The position numbers were made by a program, and so were the translations under genes. Source: Saprospiraceae bacterium (GTDB lineage Bacteria; Bacteroidota; Bacteroidia; Chitinophagales; Saprospiraceae). From it: a stretch of 64,000 bases of DNA. Within the stretch, counting starts at the first letter, position 1. Each line of letters opens with the position of its first letter. The stretch is from positions 1 to 64,000 of the forward strand of contig JADJXG010000001.1 of assembly GCA_016715965.1 (NCBI GenBank), in the 5' to 3' direction. The notes under the pieces were generated by a model, which saw nothing but the letters and a program-made list of their open reading frames with translations, was not told the origin of the DNA and searched no databases. Of this stretch, positions 51,545-60,360 are shown piece by piece.

Positions 51545-54370
51545 ATGAAAACAAAACTCCTCTCCATCCACTTGATTATCTTCAATTTATGTACATTAGG
51601 CGTTTTACTCCAAGGGCAAAATATTATTCGGATACCATCTGATTACCCTACTATCCAACAAGGACTAGATGCTGCAAATACAAATACAACCATACTTGTT
51701 TCTCCCGGTATTTATTATGAAAATCTGATCTGGCCGTCTAAAATAGATAGCATTAAACTTATAGGTATTGAAGGGAGTGCAAAAACTATTATAGATGGGA
51801 ATTATAAAGGTACTGTAATAACTATCATCAATGATCATATCGATACAATTTTTATAACTGGAGCAAGTTTGCTTCAGGGTTTTACTATTCAACATGGAAG
51901 AGTATTTGATAATTTTGCTGGAGGCGGATTATATTGCTATTTTACAAATCCAACTTTAAATGATTTAAGTTTTACCAACAATCAATGTAGTAACAAAGGA
52001 GGGGGAGCAAGTCTATACTATTATTCAGGCACTATTGAAAATTGTCAATTTATTGATAATAAAATATCATCTACAATTCAAGCTGTTGGAACCGGTTTAA
52101 GTATTAACTTGCATGGGAATTTAATACTTAGAAACTGTACATTTCATAAAAATATAGCGCAAGCAGAAGTTGGATGTTATGGAGGGGGATTGGCTTTAGA
52201 ACACATCATTGATACAAATGACCAAAATGTTTATGACATATTAATTTCCAATTGTAAATTTTTACAGAATGAAATTCATTCATCAAATTTTTCAAATGGA
52301 GCAGGACTATATGCATATAGTAATTCAATTAATAATAAAATAAATTATTACTTTGATTCATGTCTTTTTTATCAAAATAAGGAAAATTTCTGCGAAATTT
52401 CAGGCGGAGGAGCAATGCATCTTACCCTATATAATTCAATAATAACTAATTGTAAATTTATAGAGAATAAATCTGATGAGGGTGCTGGAATATATTTTTC
52501 CAGTGTTAACCAACGCCCAATTAAATCAATAATTAAAAATACAACTTTCTCTAGAAATCAAACTTATAATGGAGTTGATTCAAAAGGAAGTGCTATATAT
52601 AAAGATATTAGAGCAATTGATTTAAACCTAACAAATGTTATGTTTGAAAATAATCAATCATCAGCAATTTACATTAGCGATGAAAGTTCAAACATCGAAA
52701 TGTATCATTGCACAAGCTTTAACAATGAATTAAATGACAATTTTCGCAATGCGTATTTAAATGCACAGAATTCTGTATACTGGACCCAACAGCCTCGCGC
52801 TTTTAGCACAAATTCTTCCAAAACTAATCTAAATCACTGCATTGTCAAAGGAGGTTTCCCTGGCATTGGTATTCTGGACAAAGATCCATTAATGTTAAAT
52901 GCAAATTTACCTGTTCCTGGTATAAATTCTCCCTGTCTAAATGCTGGTGTATTAATCCCTGATATTACAACAGACATTAATGGTTTTCCGCGCCCCATGC
53001 CAATAAATAGTTTACCGGACATTGGAGCCTATGAGATGGATCAGTATTTTGCACATGTGCTGGTGAAATATTATTATGATATCAATCAAAATGGAATGAA
53101 GGATATCAATGAAAGATATCTTTCTTTCGGAAGTGTAAAAGACCATAATGATCAAACGCATGTCAATTATTCAGTGAATGGAACTTATGTCATCTTACAA
53201 CAAGGTATGGCATCGATACAATATGTAGAAGATATTTCTTCAGAATGGAAATCAAGTGGACAAAATTTATTTCGATTCAATGTCAATTCGGCTCAATTTA
53301 GTGAAAAGATTGAAATAGGTATATATCCTCGAAACACGCAAGCAAAACTATCCACGATGGTTTTTGGCAACAATTTTCGATGCGGGGAAGAAGTAAAGTT
53401 TACGATCAGCTTGACCAATTACGGCACCACCATCGAATCGGGATATTTTTGGCTAAAAATAGACAATAGGCTTGATTCAATATGGTTTACAGACCTACCG
53501 GATGAGATCATTTCCAAACATGAATTTTCATGGAGATATCAAGATTTGTATCCGGGTGAAAGCATCACCAAAAAATTTTTTGTATTGGCTCCGAGAATTA
53601 ATAATCCAAACGAGCTGGGTGAAATTTATAAATTCTGTCATGGTGTCTCCGGGCTTGCATTAAGGGAAGACGACTGTTATCTGGCGGAATTGAGATGCTC
53701 CTTTGATCCAAACGACAAGTTTGCCAGCCCTCAAAGAGAAGATCATCTAAGCCTCCTGAGTGAACCTCTGATCTACACCATCCGGTTTCAAAATACCGGA
53801 AACGATTATGCCAGAAATGTCATTATTCGAGATCAGCTAGACCCTGGATTCAATATCAATACTTTAAAAATTTTACATACCAGCCATCCCGAAATTTTAA
53901 AAGTTCTTTATGATGATTTAAGAGAAGTAGTCTTTCATTTTCAAAATATTTTTCTGCCGGACAGCACCACAGACTACGAAGGCAGCAATGGACATGTAAC
54001 ATACTCCATTGAATATATCGATGGTATTGTACCGGAAACCCGCGTTGAAAATACAGCCCATATCTATTTCGATTTTAATCCGGCCATCGTCACCAATACC
54101 ACCCACAATATTGTGGTATTGGAGTTCCCAACCCTCATCGTGGATCCGGATGGTCCATCGATACATGTTTCACCGAATCCAGCTATCAATAGTCTTGTGT
54201 TTAGTCAAATCGTGGACAAGTGCAGCATATTCGATATCAACGGCACAAAACTTGCGGAAGCTTATCATACGAATACGCTTGGTGTTCAATTTCCATTTGG
54301 TACTTATCTGCTAAAACTAGAATACAAAGGAAAAGTTTCGATGCACAAAATATTGATCATCAATCGTTAA
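51545..54370 (+). CDS. Right-handed beta-helix secreted protein with T9SS tail
   Basis: This 941-aa protein has a signal peptide (about residues 7-25, ending LQGQ). PSDYPTIQQGLDAANTNTT and LVSPGIYYENL open a parallel beta-helix (about 30-480) with repeated short strands and N-rich turns (ENCQFIDN, LRNCTFHKN, ITNCKFIENKS). A DUF11-like or calcium-binding beta domain follows at about 600-870 (LIYTIRFQNTGNDYARNVII, RDQLDPGFNI). The T9SS sorting domain runs from HVSPNPAINSL to the end. The first 480 codons are much richer in A/T than the rest, unlike neighbouring genes. Beta-helix proteins of this type often bind or act on polysaccharide, but no catalytic residues can be assigned. Confidence 0.83.
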   Translation: MKTKLLSIHLIIFNLCTLGVLLQGQNIIRIPSDYPTIQQGLDAANTNTTILVSPGIYYENLIWPSKIDSIKLIGIEGSAKTIIDGNYKGTVITIINDHIDTIFITGASLLQGFTIQHGRVFDNFAGGGLYCYFTNPTLNDLSFTNNQCSNKGGGASLYYYSGTIENCQFIDNKISSTIQAVGTGLSINLHGNLILRNCTFHKNIAQAEVGCYGGGLALEHIIDTNDQNVYDILISNCKFLQNEIHSSNFSNGAGLYAYSNSINNKINYYFDSCLFYQNKENFCEISGGGAMHLTLYNSIITNCKFIENKSDEGAGIYFSSVNQRPIKSIIKNTTFSRNQTYNGVDSKGSAIYKDIRAIDLNLTNVMFENNQSSAIYISDESSNIEMYHCTSFNNELNDNFRNAYLNAQNSVYWTQQPRAFSTNSSKTNLNHCIVKGGFPGIGILDKDPLMLNANLPVPGINSPCLNAGVLIPDITTDINGFPRPMPINSLPDIGAYEMDQYFAHVLVKYYYDINQNGMKDINERYLSFGSVKDHNDQTHVNYSVNGTYVILQQGMASIQYVEDISSEWKSSGQNLFRFNVNSAQFSEKIEIGIYPRNTQAKLSTMVFGNNFRCGEEVKFTISLTNYGTTIESGYFWLKIDNRLDSIWFTDLPDEIISKHEFSWRYQDLYPGESITKKFFVLAPRINNPNELGEIYKFCHGVSGLALREDDCYLAELRCSFDPNDKFASPQREDHLSLLSEPLIYTIRFQNTGNDYARNVIIRDQLDPGFNINTLKILHTSHPEILKVLYDDLREVVFHFQNIFLPDSTTDYEGSNGHVTYSIEYIDGIVPETRVENTAHIYFDFNPAIVTNTTHNIVVLEFPTLIVDPDGPSIHVSPNPAINSLVFSQIVDKCSIFDINGTKLAEAYHTNTLGVQFPFGTYLLKLEYKGKVSMHKILIINR

Positions 54371-54430
54371 ATCAGGTTTAGCCGATCCCTGCCTGGGTAA
54401 AATTTACATTTTTTGGTAAATGGTAAAATT

Positions 54431-54464
54431 TTTTTGCACAGGGTTCGTTTTTACATTAACTTTG
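54431..54464 (+). promoter_or_regulatory. Promoter of the membrane-protein/regulator operon
   Basis: TTTTTTG at the -33 position and TAACTTTG (54457-54464) at -7, spaced 20 bases apart, are close to the Bacteroidota consensus TTTG-N(19-23)-TAnnTTTG. The operon start codon follows at 54484. Confidence 0.65.
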
Positions 54465-54467
54465 CAC

Positions 54468-54483
54468 TTAAAAGTACTTTTAA
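54468..54483 (+). promoter_or_regulatory. Palindromic operator AAAGTACTTT (site 1)
   Basis: TTAAAAGTACTTTTAA is a perfect 16-bp palindrome that starts 3 bases past the -7 box and ends at the ATG. The same core recurs before 55486 at the same place relative to its promoter. A site here would block transcription start. Confidence 0.6.
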
Positions 54484-55110
54484 ATGAAAGAAGAGCAAGA
54501 ATACATTCAGGATTTAGCCGAGATCCGATCCATCATGGAACGCACCACCAAATTCAAATTACTCTCCGGTTGGGCAGGAATCTTAGCGGGAATCTTTGCT
54601 TTGACCGGAGCGGGCATTGCCCATCCTTATTACGAAATGGTCAAGCCTGATCAACAAGGTTTGTTGGGATCGGAGGGCTCAATTCCGGCTTCCTTCCTAA
54701 AAATCATTTTGATTGCCCTTGTGGTTTTAGCGCTATCCGCTTCCACCGCCATTTATTTCTCCTTTAAAAAAGCACGACAAAGGGGAGAAAAACTCTGGAA
54801 TGCTACCACGAAGAGACTCCTTGTATATATGGGAGTTCCATTGGTGGCAGGCGGCTTGTTGATACTTATTTTTATTGCCAAAGGCCTGTTTGGCTTCCTG
54901 GCGCCAATCAGTCTGATTTTTTACGGTCTCTCTTTGTACAATGCCAGTAAGTTGAGCCATGATGCAATTAAAATATTGGGTCTTGTTCAAATCAGTCTAG
55001 GGCTAATTGGAGCCTATTGTGTAGAACATGGATGGCTCTTTTGGTCCCTGGGTTTTGGGGTTGCCCACATACTGTATGGTATCTTTTTACAATACAAGTA
55101 TGAAAGATGA
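54484..55110 (+). CDS. Six-helix membrane protein of unknown function
   Basis: This 208-aa protein has a short polar N terminus (KEEQEYIQDLAEIRSIMER) and about six membrane helices: residues 28-45, 70-95, 110-128, 130-147, 158-173 and 180-200. No enzyme motif is seen. The stop overlaps the start of the winged-helix regulator (ATGA), so the two are translated together. It might be the sensor or target for that regulator; this is inference. Its promoter carries the AAAGTACTTT palindrome. Confidence 0.8.
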   Translation: MKEEQEYIQDLAEIRSIMERTTKFKLLSGWAGILAGIFALTGAGIAHPYYEMVKPDQQGLLGSEGSIPASFLKIILIALVVLALSASTAIYFSFKKARQRGEKLWNATTKRLLVYMGVPLVAGGLLILIFIAKGLFGFLAPISLIFYGLSLYNASKLSHDAIKILGLVQISLGLIGAYCVEHGWLFWSLGFGVAHILYGIFLQYKYER

Positions 55111-55406
55111 AAATATCCATTGAAAAACTGCATAAAGCCTTTGACAGCCGAATCAGGCTGGGCATCATGGCGGCACTGGCAGTGAATGACAAGCTTGATT
55201 TTACTGCACTCAAGGAATACCTTGACCTGACCGACGGAAATCTGGCCAGTCACATCAAAGCCTTGGAAAAGGAAGAGTTTATAGGCATAAAAAAATCATT
55301 CATAGACCGAAAACCCAATACAAAATATTTTATCACCAAATCAGGCAGATTGGCCTTTAACAATCATTTGAAAGCCTTGGAAAAAATCATTCAATCGAAT
55401 AAATAA
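55107..55406 (+). CDS. Winged-helix transcriptional regulator
   Basis: This 99-aa protein fits the winged-helix family (HTH_34/MarR-like) seen in Bacteroidota. SRIRLGIMAALAVNDKLDF begins the domain. DLTDGNLASHIKALEKEEFI is the recognition-helix region, and KKSFIDRKPNTKYFITKSG the wing. No sensor domain is present. It overlaps the membrane-protein gene by four bases. The AAAGTACTTT palindromes before this operon and before the next gene are likely binding sites, making it self-regulating; this is inference from position. Confidence 0.9.
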   Translation: MKISIEKLHKAFDSRIRLGIMAALAVNDKLDFTALKEYLDLTDGNLASHIKALEKEEFIGIKKSFIDRKPNTKYFITKSGRLAFNNHLKALEKIIQSNK

Positions 55407-55443
55407 AAATAACATCAAAATAATTTTTCTATTTTTTTACCTA

Positions 55444-55451
55444 ATAACTTT
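55444..55451 (+). promoter_or_regulatory. Bacteroidota -7 box for the large membrane protein gene
   Basis: TAACTTTG matches TAnnTTTG, preceded by a T-rich stretch. The following AAAGTACTTT at 55459-55468 covers the expected transcription start. Confidence 0.6.
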
Positions 55452-55458
55452 GTATATC

Positions 55459-55468
55459 AAAGTACTTT
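55459..55468 (+). promoter_or_regulatory. Palindromic operator AAAGTACTTT (site 2)
   Basis: A perfect 10-bp palindrome 7 bases past the -7 box, matching the core of site 1 at 54471-54480. Both lie at the same distance from the promoter, suggesting the same repressor controls both units. Confidence 0.6.
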
Positions 55469-55485
55469 AACAAATAAACTAAACC

Positions 55486-56769
55486 ATGGAAACTAAAAAT
55501 CAAACCACCGTAACAGAAGACAACATGATGAATGAGATCTTACAGCTAATTCATCAACCTGAAAAACTTGAAAATTTATACAGAACACAAAAACCGGCTT
55601 TTACAAAATCTTTTTTGCAGTTGTTTCCTAGCATAAAAGATGAACCGGCCGCGCAATTCTGGTATGCGAGACTGAATCAAAACTCTCCAGCCTCTCAGTT
55701 TACCAGCCCCAATGAGATCATGATCATTCTTCTGGCTATTTTTGTAGCGGGATGCATTGCCAAAATTCCCGATCTGGCAGGTCTGGAGCAAGAACACTTT
55801 TACAGTCGCAACATTTCATTTGTGATTTTTCCTATACTAACTGCATTCTTCGCCTGGAAACAGAAGCTAAGTCGGAATAAACTGGCTTTGCTCTCTGGCA
55901 TATATCTGGTCTCTATCTTTTACATTAACTATCTGCCGGAAAATCAAAACAGTGATACCCTGATTTTGGCGTGCATACATCTGCCCCTATTCCTTTGGGC
56001 AGTTATGGGATTTGCTTTCGTAGGTGACCATACCCATTCCTATTTAAGGAGATTGGATTTTCTGCGCTTCAATGGTGATCTATTGGTTTTGTCCGCCATT
56101 CTAATGATCGCATGTGGATTGTTGGCGGCAATGAGTTTTGGTATGTTCGAACTCATTGGCTTGGACATAGAACCCTTTTTTGAACAATATCTTCTAATCT
56201 GGGGATTACCAGCAGTGCCAATTACTGCCAGCTTTCTGGTCCGAAGCAATCCACAGTTGGTCAATAAAATTTCCCCCATTGTTGCCAGGCTCTTTACTCC
56301 ACTTGTCTTATTGATGCTGGTCATCTATCTCATCGCTGTATTTGCAACCGGAAAAGATCCTTACAACGACAGAGAATTTTTAATCCTATTTAATGCGCTC
56401 CTGATTGGGGTCATGGCCATTGTATTTTTCTCCGCTGCCGAGATTCTGAAAAATAAAGATCGCAAAATAGAGACTTACCTTTTGTTTGCATTGGCCATCA
56501 CCACCATTGTTGTCAATGTCATTGCTCTTTCTGCCATCATTTTCAGAGTATCCGAATGGGGATTTACACCCAACAGAACGGCCGTTCTTGGCAGCAATCT
56601 ATTGATCTTGAGTAATTTGCTTTTAATTACCCACAAGCTATTTCTTTACTTAAAGACATCAGGAAAAAAAGACTTTCTGGAAAAGAGCTTTGCAGGCTTT
56701 CTACCTATTTATATCATTTGGTCTGTGTTGGTTTGCTTTTTATTTCCACTCCTGTTTGGATTCAAATGA
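55486..56769 (+). CDS. Large multi-pass membrane protein (DUF4153-like)
   Basis: This 427-aa protein has a soluble N terminus (to about residue 75) and roughly ten membrane helices. It resembles DUF4153-type proteins of Bacteroidota in size and layout, but no signature motif is certain. A conserved-looking patch is VGDHTHSYLRRLDFLRFNGD. It shares the AAAGTACTTT operator with the upstream operon, implying joint control. The function is unknown. The start ATG at 55486 fits the leader; a second ATG 8 codons downstream is possible. Confidence 0.7.
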   Translation: METKNQTTVTEDNMMNEILQLIHQPEKLENLYRTQKPAFTKSFLQLFPSIKDEPAAQFWYARLNQNSPASQFTSPNEIMIILLAIFVAGCIAKIPDLAGLEQEHFYSRNISFVIFPILTAFFAWKQKLSRNKLALLSGIYLVSIFYINYLPENQNSDTLILACIHLPLFLWAVMGFAFVGDHTHSYLRRLDFLRFNGDLLVLSAILMIACGLLAAMSFGMFELIGLDIEPFFEQYLLIWGLPAVPITASFLVRSNPQLVNKISPIVARLFTPLVLLMLVIYLIAVFATGKDPYNDREFLILFNALLIGVMAIVFFSAAEILKNKDRKIETYLLFALAITTIVVNVIALSAIIFRVSEWGFTPNRTAVLGSNLLILSNLLLITHKLFLYLKTSGKKDFLEKSFAGFLPIYIIWSVLVCFLFPLLFGFK

Positions 56770-57106
56770 GCAAAATTTTTGAAACCCATTCTGGTTTTGA
56801 TATGTAATTGACAAACTGCATAAAGCCATTTTCCCATTTTAGATTTGCAGATCTACTTTATTTTGGTTATATCCGGATTCTATTTAGTTTTCAAATAATG
56901 CAATAAATACACTGTATCTAGAAAAAATAAGATAACATTGCAACAGATATACTTGTTTTTATTACTAGATTTGCAATACCAAACAATGACAAACCATTTA
57001 TTTTTTATACCGGAGACTTCGACAAATCTAAGCTCATTATTTGCACAATGGCTTTAGTTTTACCAATTCATACAATCCAATAATCATTTCAATATTAATT
57101 AAAGAT
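56770..57106. other. Intergenic, promoter region only
   Basis: These 337 AT-rich bases hold no gene. TAGATTTG at 56966-56973 matches the -7 consensus and may serve the BNR gene, with a long leader of about 130 bases. Confidence 0.5.
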
Positions 57107-58555
57107 ATGAAATACACATTAACGGTCTTATTTGTCCTTTCACTTTGCATGGTGCAAGCCCAAAATGAAATTAATTGGAATCCTGCCATTGATCTTGCAA
57201 ACAGCCAATTTGGAAATGCCCATCCTCGTGTGGCAATCGATGGTTCCGGAAATGCGATCCTGGTTTGGGGTAGAATGAGCGACCAATCTGTCATGTTTTC
57301 GAGATGGACAGGAAATAATTTTTCAACACCAGCAAAGCTTAATCCATCAGGTCTTACAGTAGCCAGTGCCAATTGGATGGGCCCGGAAATCGCTTCAAAA
57401 GGAGATACAATTTACATTGTGGTCAAAAGGACTCCAGAAAATATTCACACCAACAGACTATTTCTTTTCCGCTCTTTCAATGGAGGAATTACGTTCAGCA
57501 CGCCTCAGGAACTGGCTTTTATTGCAGACAGCTTTTCAAGGTTTCCGACGGTCGCGATTGACCAATTTGGAAATCCACAAATTGCTTATATGAAGTTTAA
57601 TCCTTCTTTTTTAGACAGTAGGTGGGTTGTAAGCAAATCGAAAGATTTTGGCTTGACTTTTGAATCGGATATCAAAGCCAGCGGTTGGGGCGCTTCTGCT
57701 GAAGTGTGCGATTGTTGTCCCGGTGTATTAAATATATCAGACAACAAATCGGTCATCGTGTACAGAGACAACAATAAAAACCTTCGCGACATTTGGGCTG
57801 GAATATCAGAGGATGAATCAGAATCATTTACATCCGGGGTAAGAGTTGACAACAACAATTGGTTGGTCAATATTTGCCCTGCCAGCGGTCCTGATGCAGT
57901 GATCATTGGTGATACCTTGTATACCGTCTTTATGAGCGGAAAAAACGGTCTTTACCGAAATTATATCAGCAAGGCATCCCACAATTTTGAATTTGCAACA
58001 ACCGTCAATAGTTTAACAGGCAGTATTCCCGGATTGGGTCAACAAAATTTTCCACGAATTTCCACTGATGGAAATGCCTTAGCCGTTGTTTGGAAACAAA
58101 ACATTGGCAATCAAACTCAACTCCCAATTTTATTTACAAAAAACCTGTCCACCGGCTTTAGCAATAACTATACATTGGTGGATTCAGATCACATCACAAA
58201 TGTCGATGTAGCAATGCACAATGGCAGAATTTACGTAGTTTGGCAAGATGACAATAGCGGTACCATCAAATTCCGAAGCGGTACTTACGAAACCATCAAT
58301 ACAGAGGAGAATCCTTCTGTAGTAAATTCACTAAAAATCTTTCCAAATCCAAACCGGGACGAGGTCCTTTTCGAATCAGACGAGCAATTTGATTGCATGG
58401 TGCAAATTTATAATGGCAAAGGAGAGTTAGTGCTCACAACTCAATCAAATTCCAATGGTAGAATTCCAATCAGACATTTTCAAAATGGAGTCTATTATTT
58501 GACGATCCAATCAAGCTTTGGCCAATGGGCTGTAAAAATATTAAAATTGGATTGA
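57107..58555 (+). CDS. Secreted sialidase-fold (BNR-like) protein with T9SS tail
   Basis: From ATG 57107 the product is 482 aa with a good signal peptide (KYTLTVLFVLSLCMVQAQ); the earlier ATG at 57041 adds an unlikely polar leader. The body has propeller repeats such as HPRVAIDGSGNAILVWGRM, FRSFNGGITFSTPQELAF, FPTVAIDQFGNPQIAYMKF and FPRISTDGNALAVVWKQN. This pattern fits a six-bladed sialidase/neuraminidase-type propeller. The catalytic Arg triad of true sialidases is not evident, so binding is as likely as catalysis. The T9SS domain begins LKIFPNPNRDEVLF. Confidence 0.83.
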   Translation: MKYTLTVLFVLSLCMVQAQNEINWNPAIDLANSQFGNAHPRVAIDGSGNAILVWGRMSDQSVMFSRWTGNNFSTPAKLNPSGLTVASANWMGPEIASKGDTIYIVVKRTPENIHTNRLFLFRSFNGGITFSTPQELAFIADSFSRFPTVAIDQFGNPQIAYMKFNPSFLDSRWVVSKSKDFGLTFESDIKASGWGASAEVCDCCPGVLNISDNKSVIVYRDNNKNLRDIWAGISEDESESFTSGVRVDNNNWLVNICPASGPDAVIIGDTLYTVFMSGKNGLYRNYISKASHNFEFATTVNSLTGSIPGLGQQNFPRISTDGNALAVVWKQNIGNQTQLPILFTKNLSTGFSNNYTLVDSDHITNVDVAMHNGRIYVVWQDDNSGTIKFRSGTYETINTEENPSVVNSLKIFPNPNRDEVLFESDEQFDCMVQIYNGKGELVLTTQSNSNGRIPIRHFQNGVYYLTIQSSFGQWAVKILKLD

Positions 58556-59023
58556 GATCTACTTTTTATCGCATGAATTTAGCGCAATACCAAGTCGATT
58601 ATTTGGAATTAAATTTTGGATGTGAGGCATTCAAAAAATTTACAATACTCCTACAAAAAAGCACTTACATTTCTTAACCGAATAGACATTCAGACAAAAT
58701 CACAATTCTGAATTCAAATTTTTGAATTGCATCCAATTGAGTGAATCCAAATAGAGCAATGGTTATTGACGATTGTAAACTTTTCAAGTTAAGCTCTATC
58801 CATTAAAAGGATGATTTATTGTCAAACTCAAAGATACAAAATGAAAAATAATGTATTTGATCCTTCAACCCTGCCGATAAAACCATAACAAAGTACAGTC
58901 ATCGTTATAGAGTACTAACCAAAAAAGATCAGGAGACAGCAAGTTTCAATTCAAATTACCTGAGGGTATATTTTATTTGAATAAATTTTGTCCGTTCAAT
59001 TTATTTTGTAAATTTGCTACTGC
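58556..59023. other. Intergenic, no gene, AT-rich dyad
   Basis: No open frame of note lies in these 468 bases. AATTCAAA-TT-TTTGAATT at 58711-58728 is a near-perfect AT dyad, possibly the terminator of the BNR gene or chance in AT-rich DNA. The SGNH gene promoter is at the right end. Confidence 0.45.
58986..59016 (+). promoter_or_regulatory. Promoter of the SGNH hydrolase gene
   Basis: TTTTG at 58986-58990 and TAAATTTG at 59009-59016, 18 bases apart, match the Bacteroidota -33/-7 pattern. The ATG is at 59024, so the message is nearly leaderless. Confidence 0.55.
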
Positions 59024-60292
59024 ATGATAAAGCTACCACTTCTTTTCCTCCTGACTCTATTTAATATAGCTCAAATTTATTGTCAAGCCAATTGTTCTGC
59101 CGTAAAAACAGACTTAGAGCCCATCAATGATCTTGGCAATAAGATTTCAGCTTTTACTCAAAAAATGGGTGGTTTGTATCCCAACGGATCAAACTACATA
59201 CCGGAAGATCATAAAGCGTCCGGTATGGCATTGGCTGCTCAAGTGACATGTCTGGATCCATCCGGAAAGGCTGATCCGGAACAAGGTAAAATAGTATGGT
59301 TGAGCATTGGAATGTCCAATTGCACCCAGGAAACACAGAGGTTTATTCCATTGGCCAATGCACATCCCGGGAAAAATCCAAGACTGCAGTTCGTGGATGG
59401 CGCTCAGGGAGGACAAACGGCTCAGGTCATATCCGCGCCCTGGCATCCCAACTACCAAAATTTTTGGAATACCGTGCAAAACAGGTTAAGCTCTGCCGGA
59501 GTATCTGCCCAACAGGTCCAGGTGATCTGGTTAAAAGAAGCCAATCAGGCTGGAAACACTCCCCCTTTTGTGCATTACGATTCTCTTGTGGTACAGTTTA
59601 GGAGAATAGCAAGAGAACTAAAAACAAGATTTCCAAATGTCAAATTGTGTTATGTAGCCAGCAGAATCTCCGGTCGGTACGCTTCCACGAACCTCAATCC
59701 GGAGCCCTATGCTTATTTGACCGGCTGGGCGGTTAAACAATTGATCGAAGATCAAATTCTAGAAGATCCCGAACTTTCGTTTGAAGGTCCCAATGCCAAG
59801 TCGCCCTGGCTTTCCTGGGGCATATACATGTGGTCAGATGGTGATATCCCTCAGAAAAGCAATCCTGATATTTTTTATTCCTGCCCGACTGACTTTACAA
59901 ACGATGGGGTCCATCCCTCCAATGCAGGAGCGCAAAAAGTAGCAAGACTGCTGCTCCATTTTTTTACAAGCGATTCCACCTGCACACCCTGGTTCTTAGG
60001 CAATTCTTGTCAAATTTCCAACCTGAATTCCGCTTTAGAAAAACAAGTAATTGTCGAGATCTTTCCCAATCCAACAAATGAGGTGTTAAATATCCAAATG
60101 TGTGATCAAACGTTAAGCTGTGCCTCGATTCAATTGTTCGACTTACATGGACAATGTGTTTTGTCCACGGACCTTTTAAATAAGCTTTCTCTTCAATTAC
60201 CTGTGTCAGATCTTGCCAATGGAATTTATTATTGTGTCGTACAATCCAAAGAATTTGGACCAATTTGTCAGAAAGTTTGCATTCAACATTGA
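59024..60292 (+). CDS. Secreted SGNH/GDSL-like hydrolase with T9SS tail
   Basis: This 422-aa protein has a signal peptide (PLLFLLTLFNIAQIYCQ). Residues about 85-320 look like an SGNH hydrolase: WLSIGMSNCTQE (block with the candidate Ser), VDGAQGGQTAQV (Gly block), VQVIWLKEANQA and FTNDGVHPSNAGAQKVA (final Asp-His block). The usual GDS motif is altered. It may be a carbohydrate or acyl esterase. The T9SS domain begins VEIFPNPTNEVLNI and ends QKVCIQH. The substrate is not predictable. It is followed by the RCC1 gene after 68 bases. Confidence 0.75.
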   Translation: MIKLPLLFLLTLFNIAQIYCQANCSAVKTDLEPINDLGNKISAFTQKMGGLYPNGSNYIPEDHKASGMALAAQVTCLDPSGKADPEQGKIVWLSIGMSNCTQETQRFIPLANAHPGKNPRLQFVDGAQGGQTAQVISAPWHPNYQNFWNTVQNRLSSAGVSAQQVQVIWLKEANQAGNTPPFVHYDSLVVQFRRIARELKTRFPNVKLCYVASRISGRYASTNLNPEPYAYLTGWAVKQLIEDQILEDPELSFEGPNAKSPWLSWGIYMWSDGDIPQKSNPDIFYSCPTDFTNDGVHPSNAGAQKVARLLLHFFTSDSTCTPWFLGNSCQISNLNSALEKQVIVEIFPNPTNEVLNIQMCDQTLSCASIQLFDLHGQCVLSTDLLNKLSLQLPVSDLANGIYYCVVQSKEFGPICQKVCIQH

Positions 60293-60360
60293 ATCCTCCA
60301 AAACAAAATGAATAAAAATTTCTCCCAAACATGTATGAGATAATTTTGACACCATTTAGC

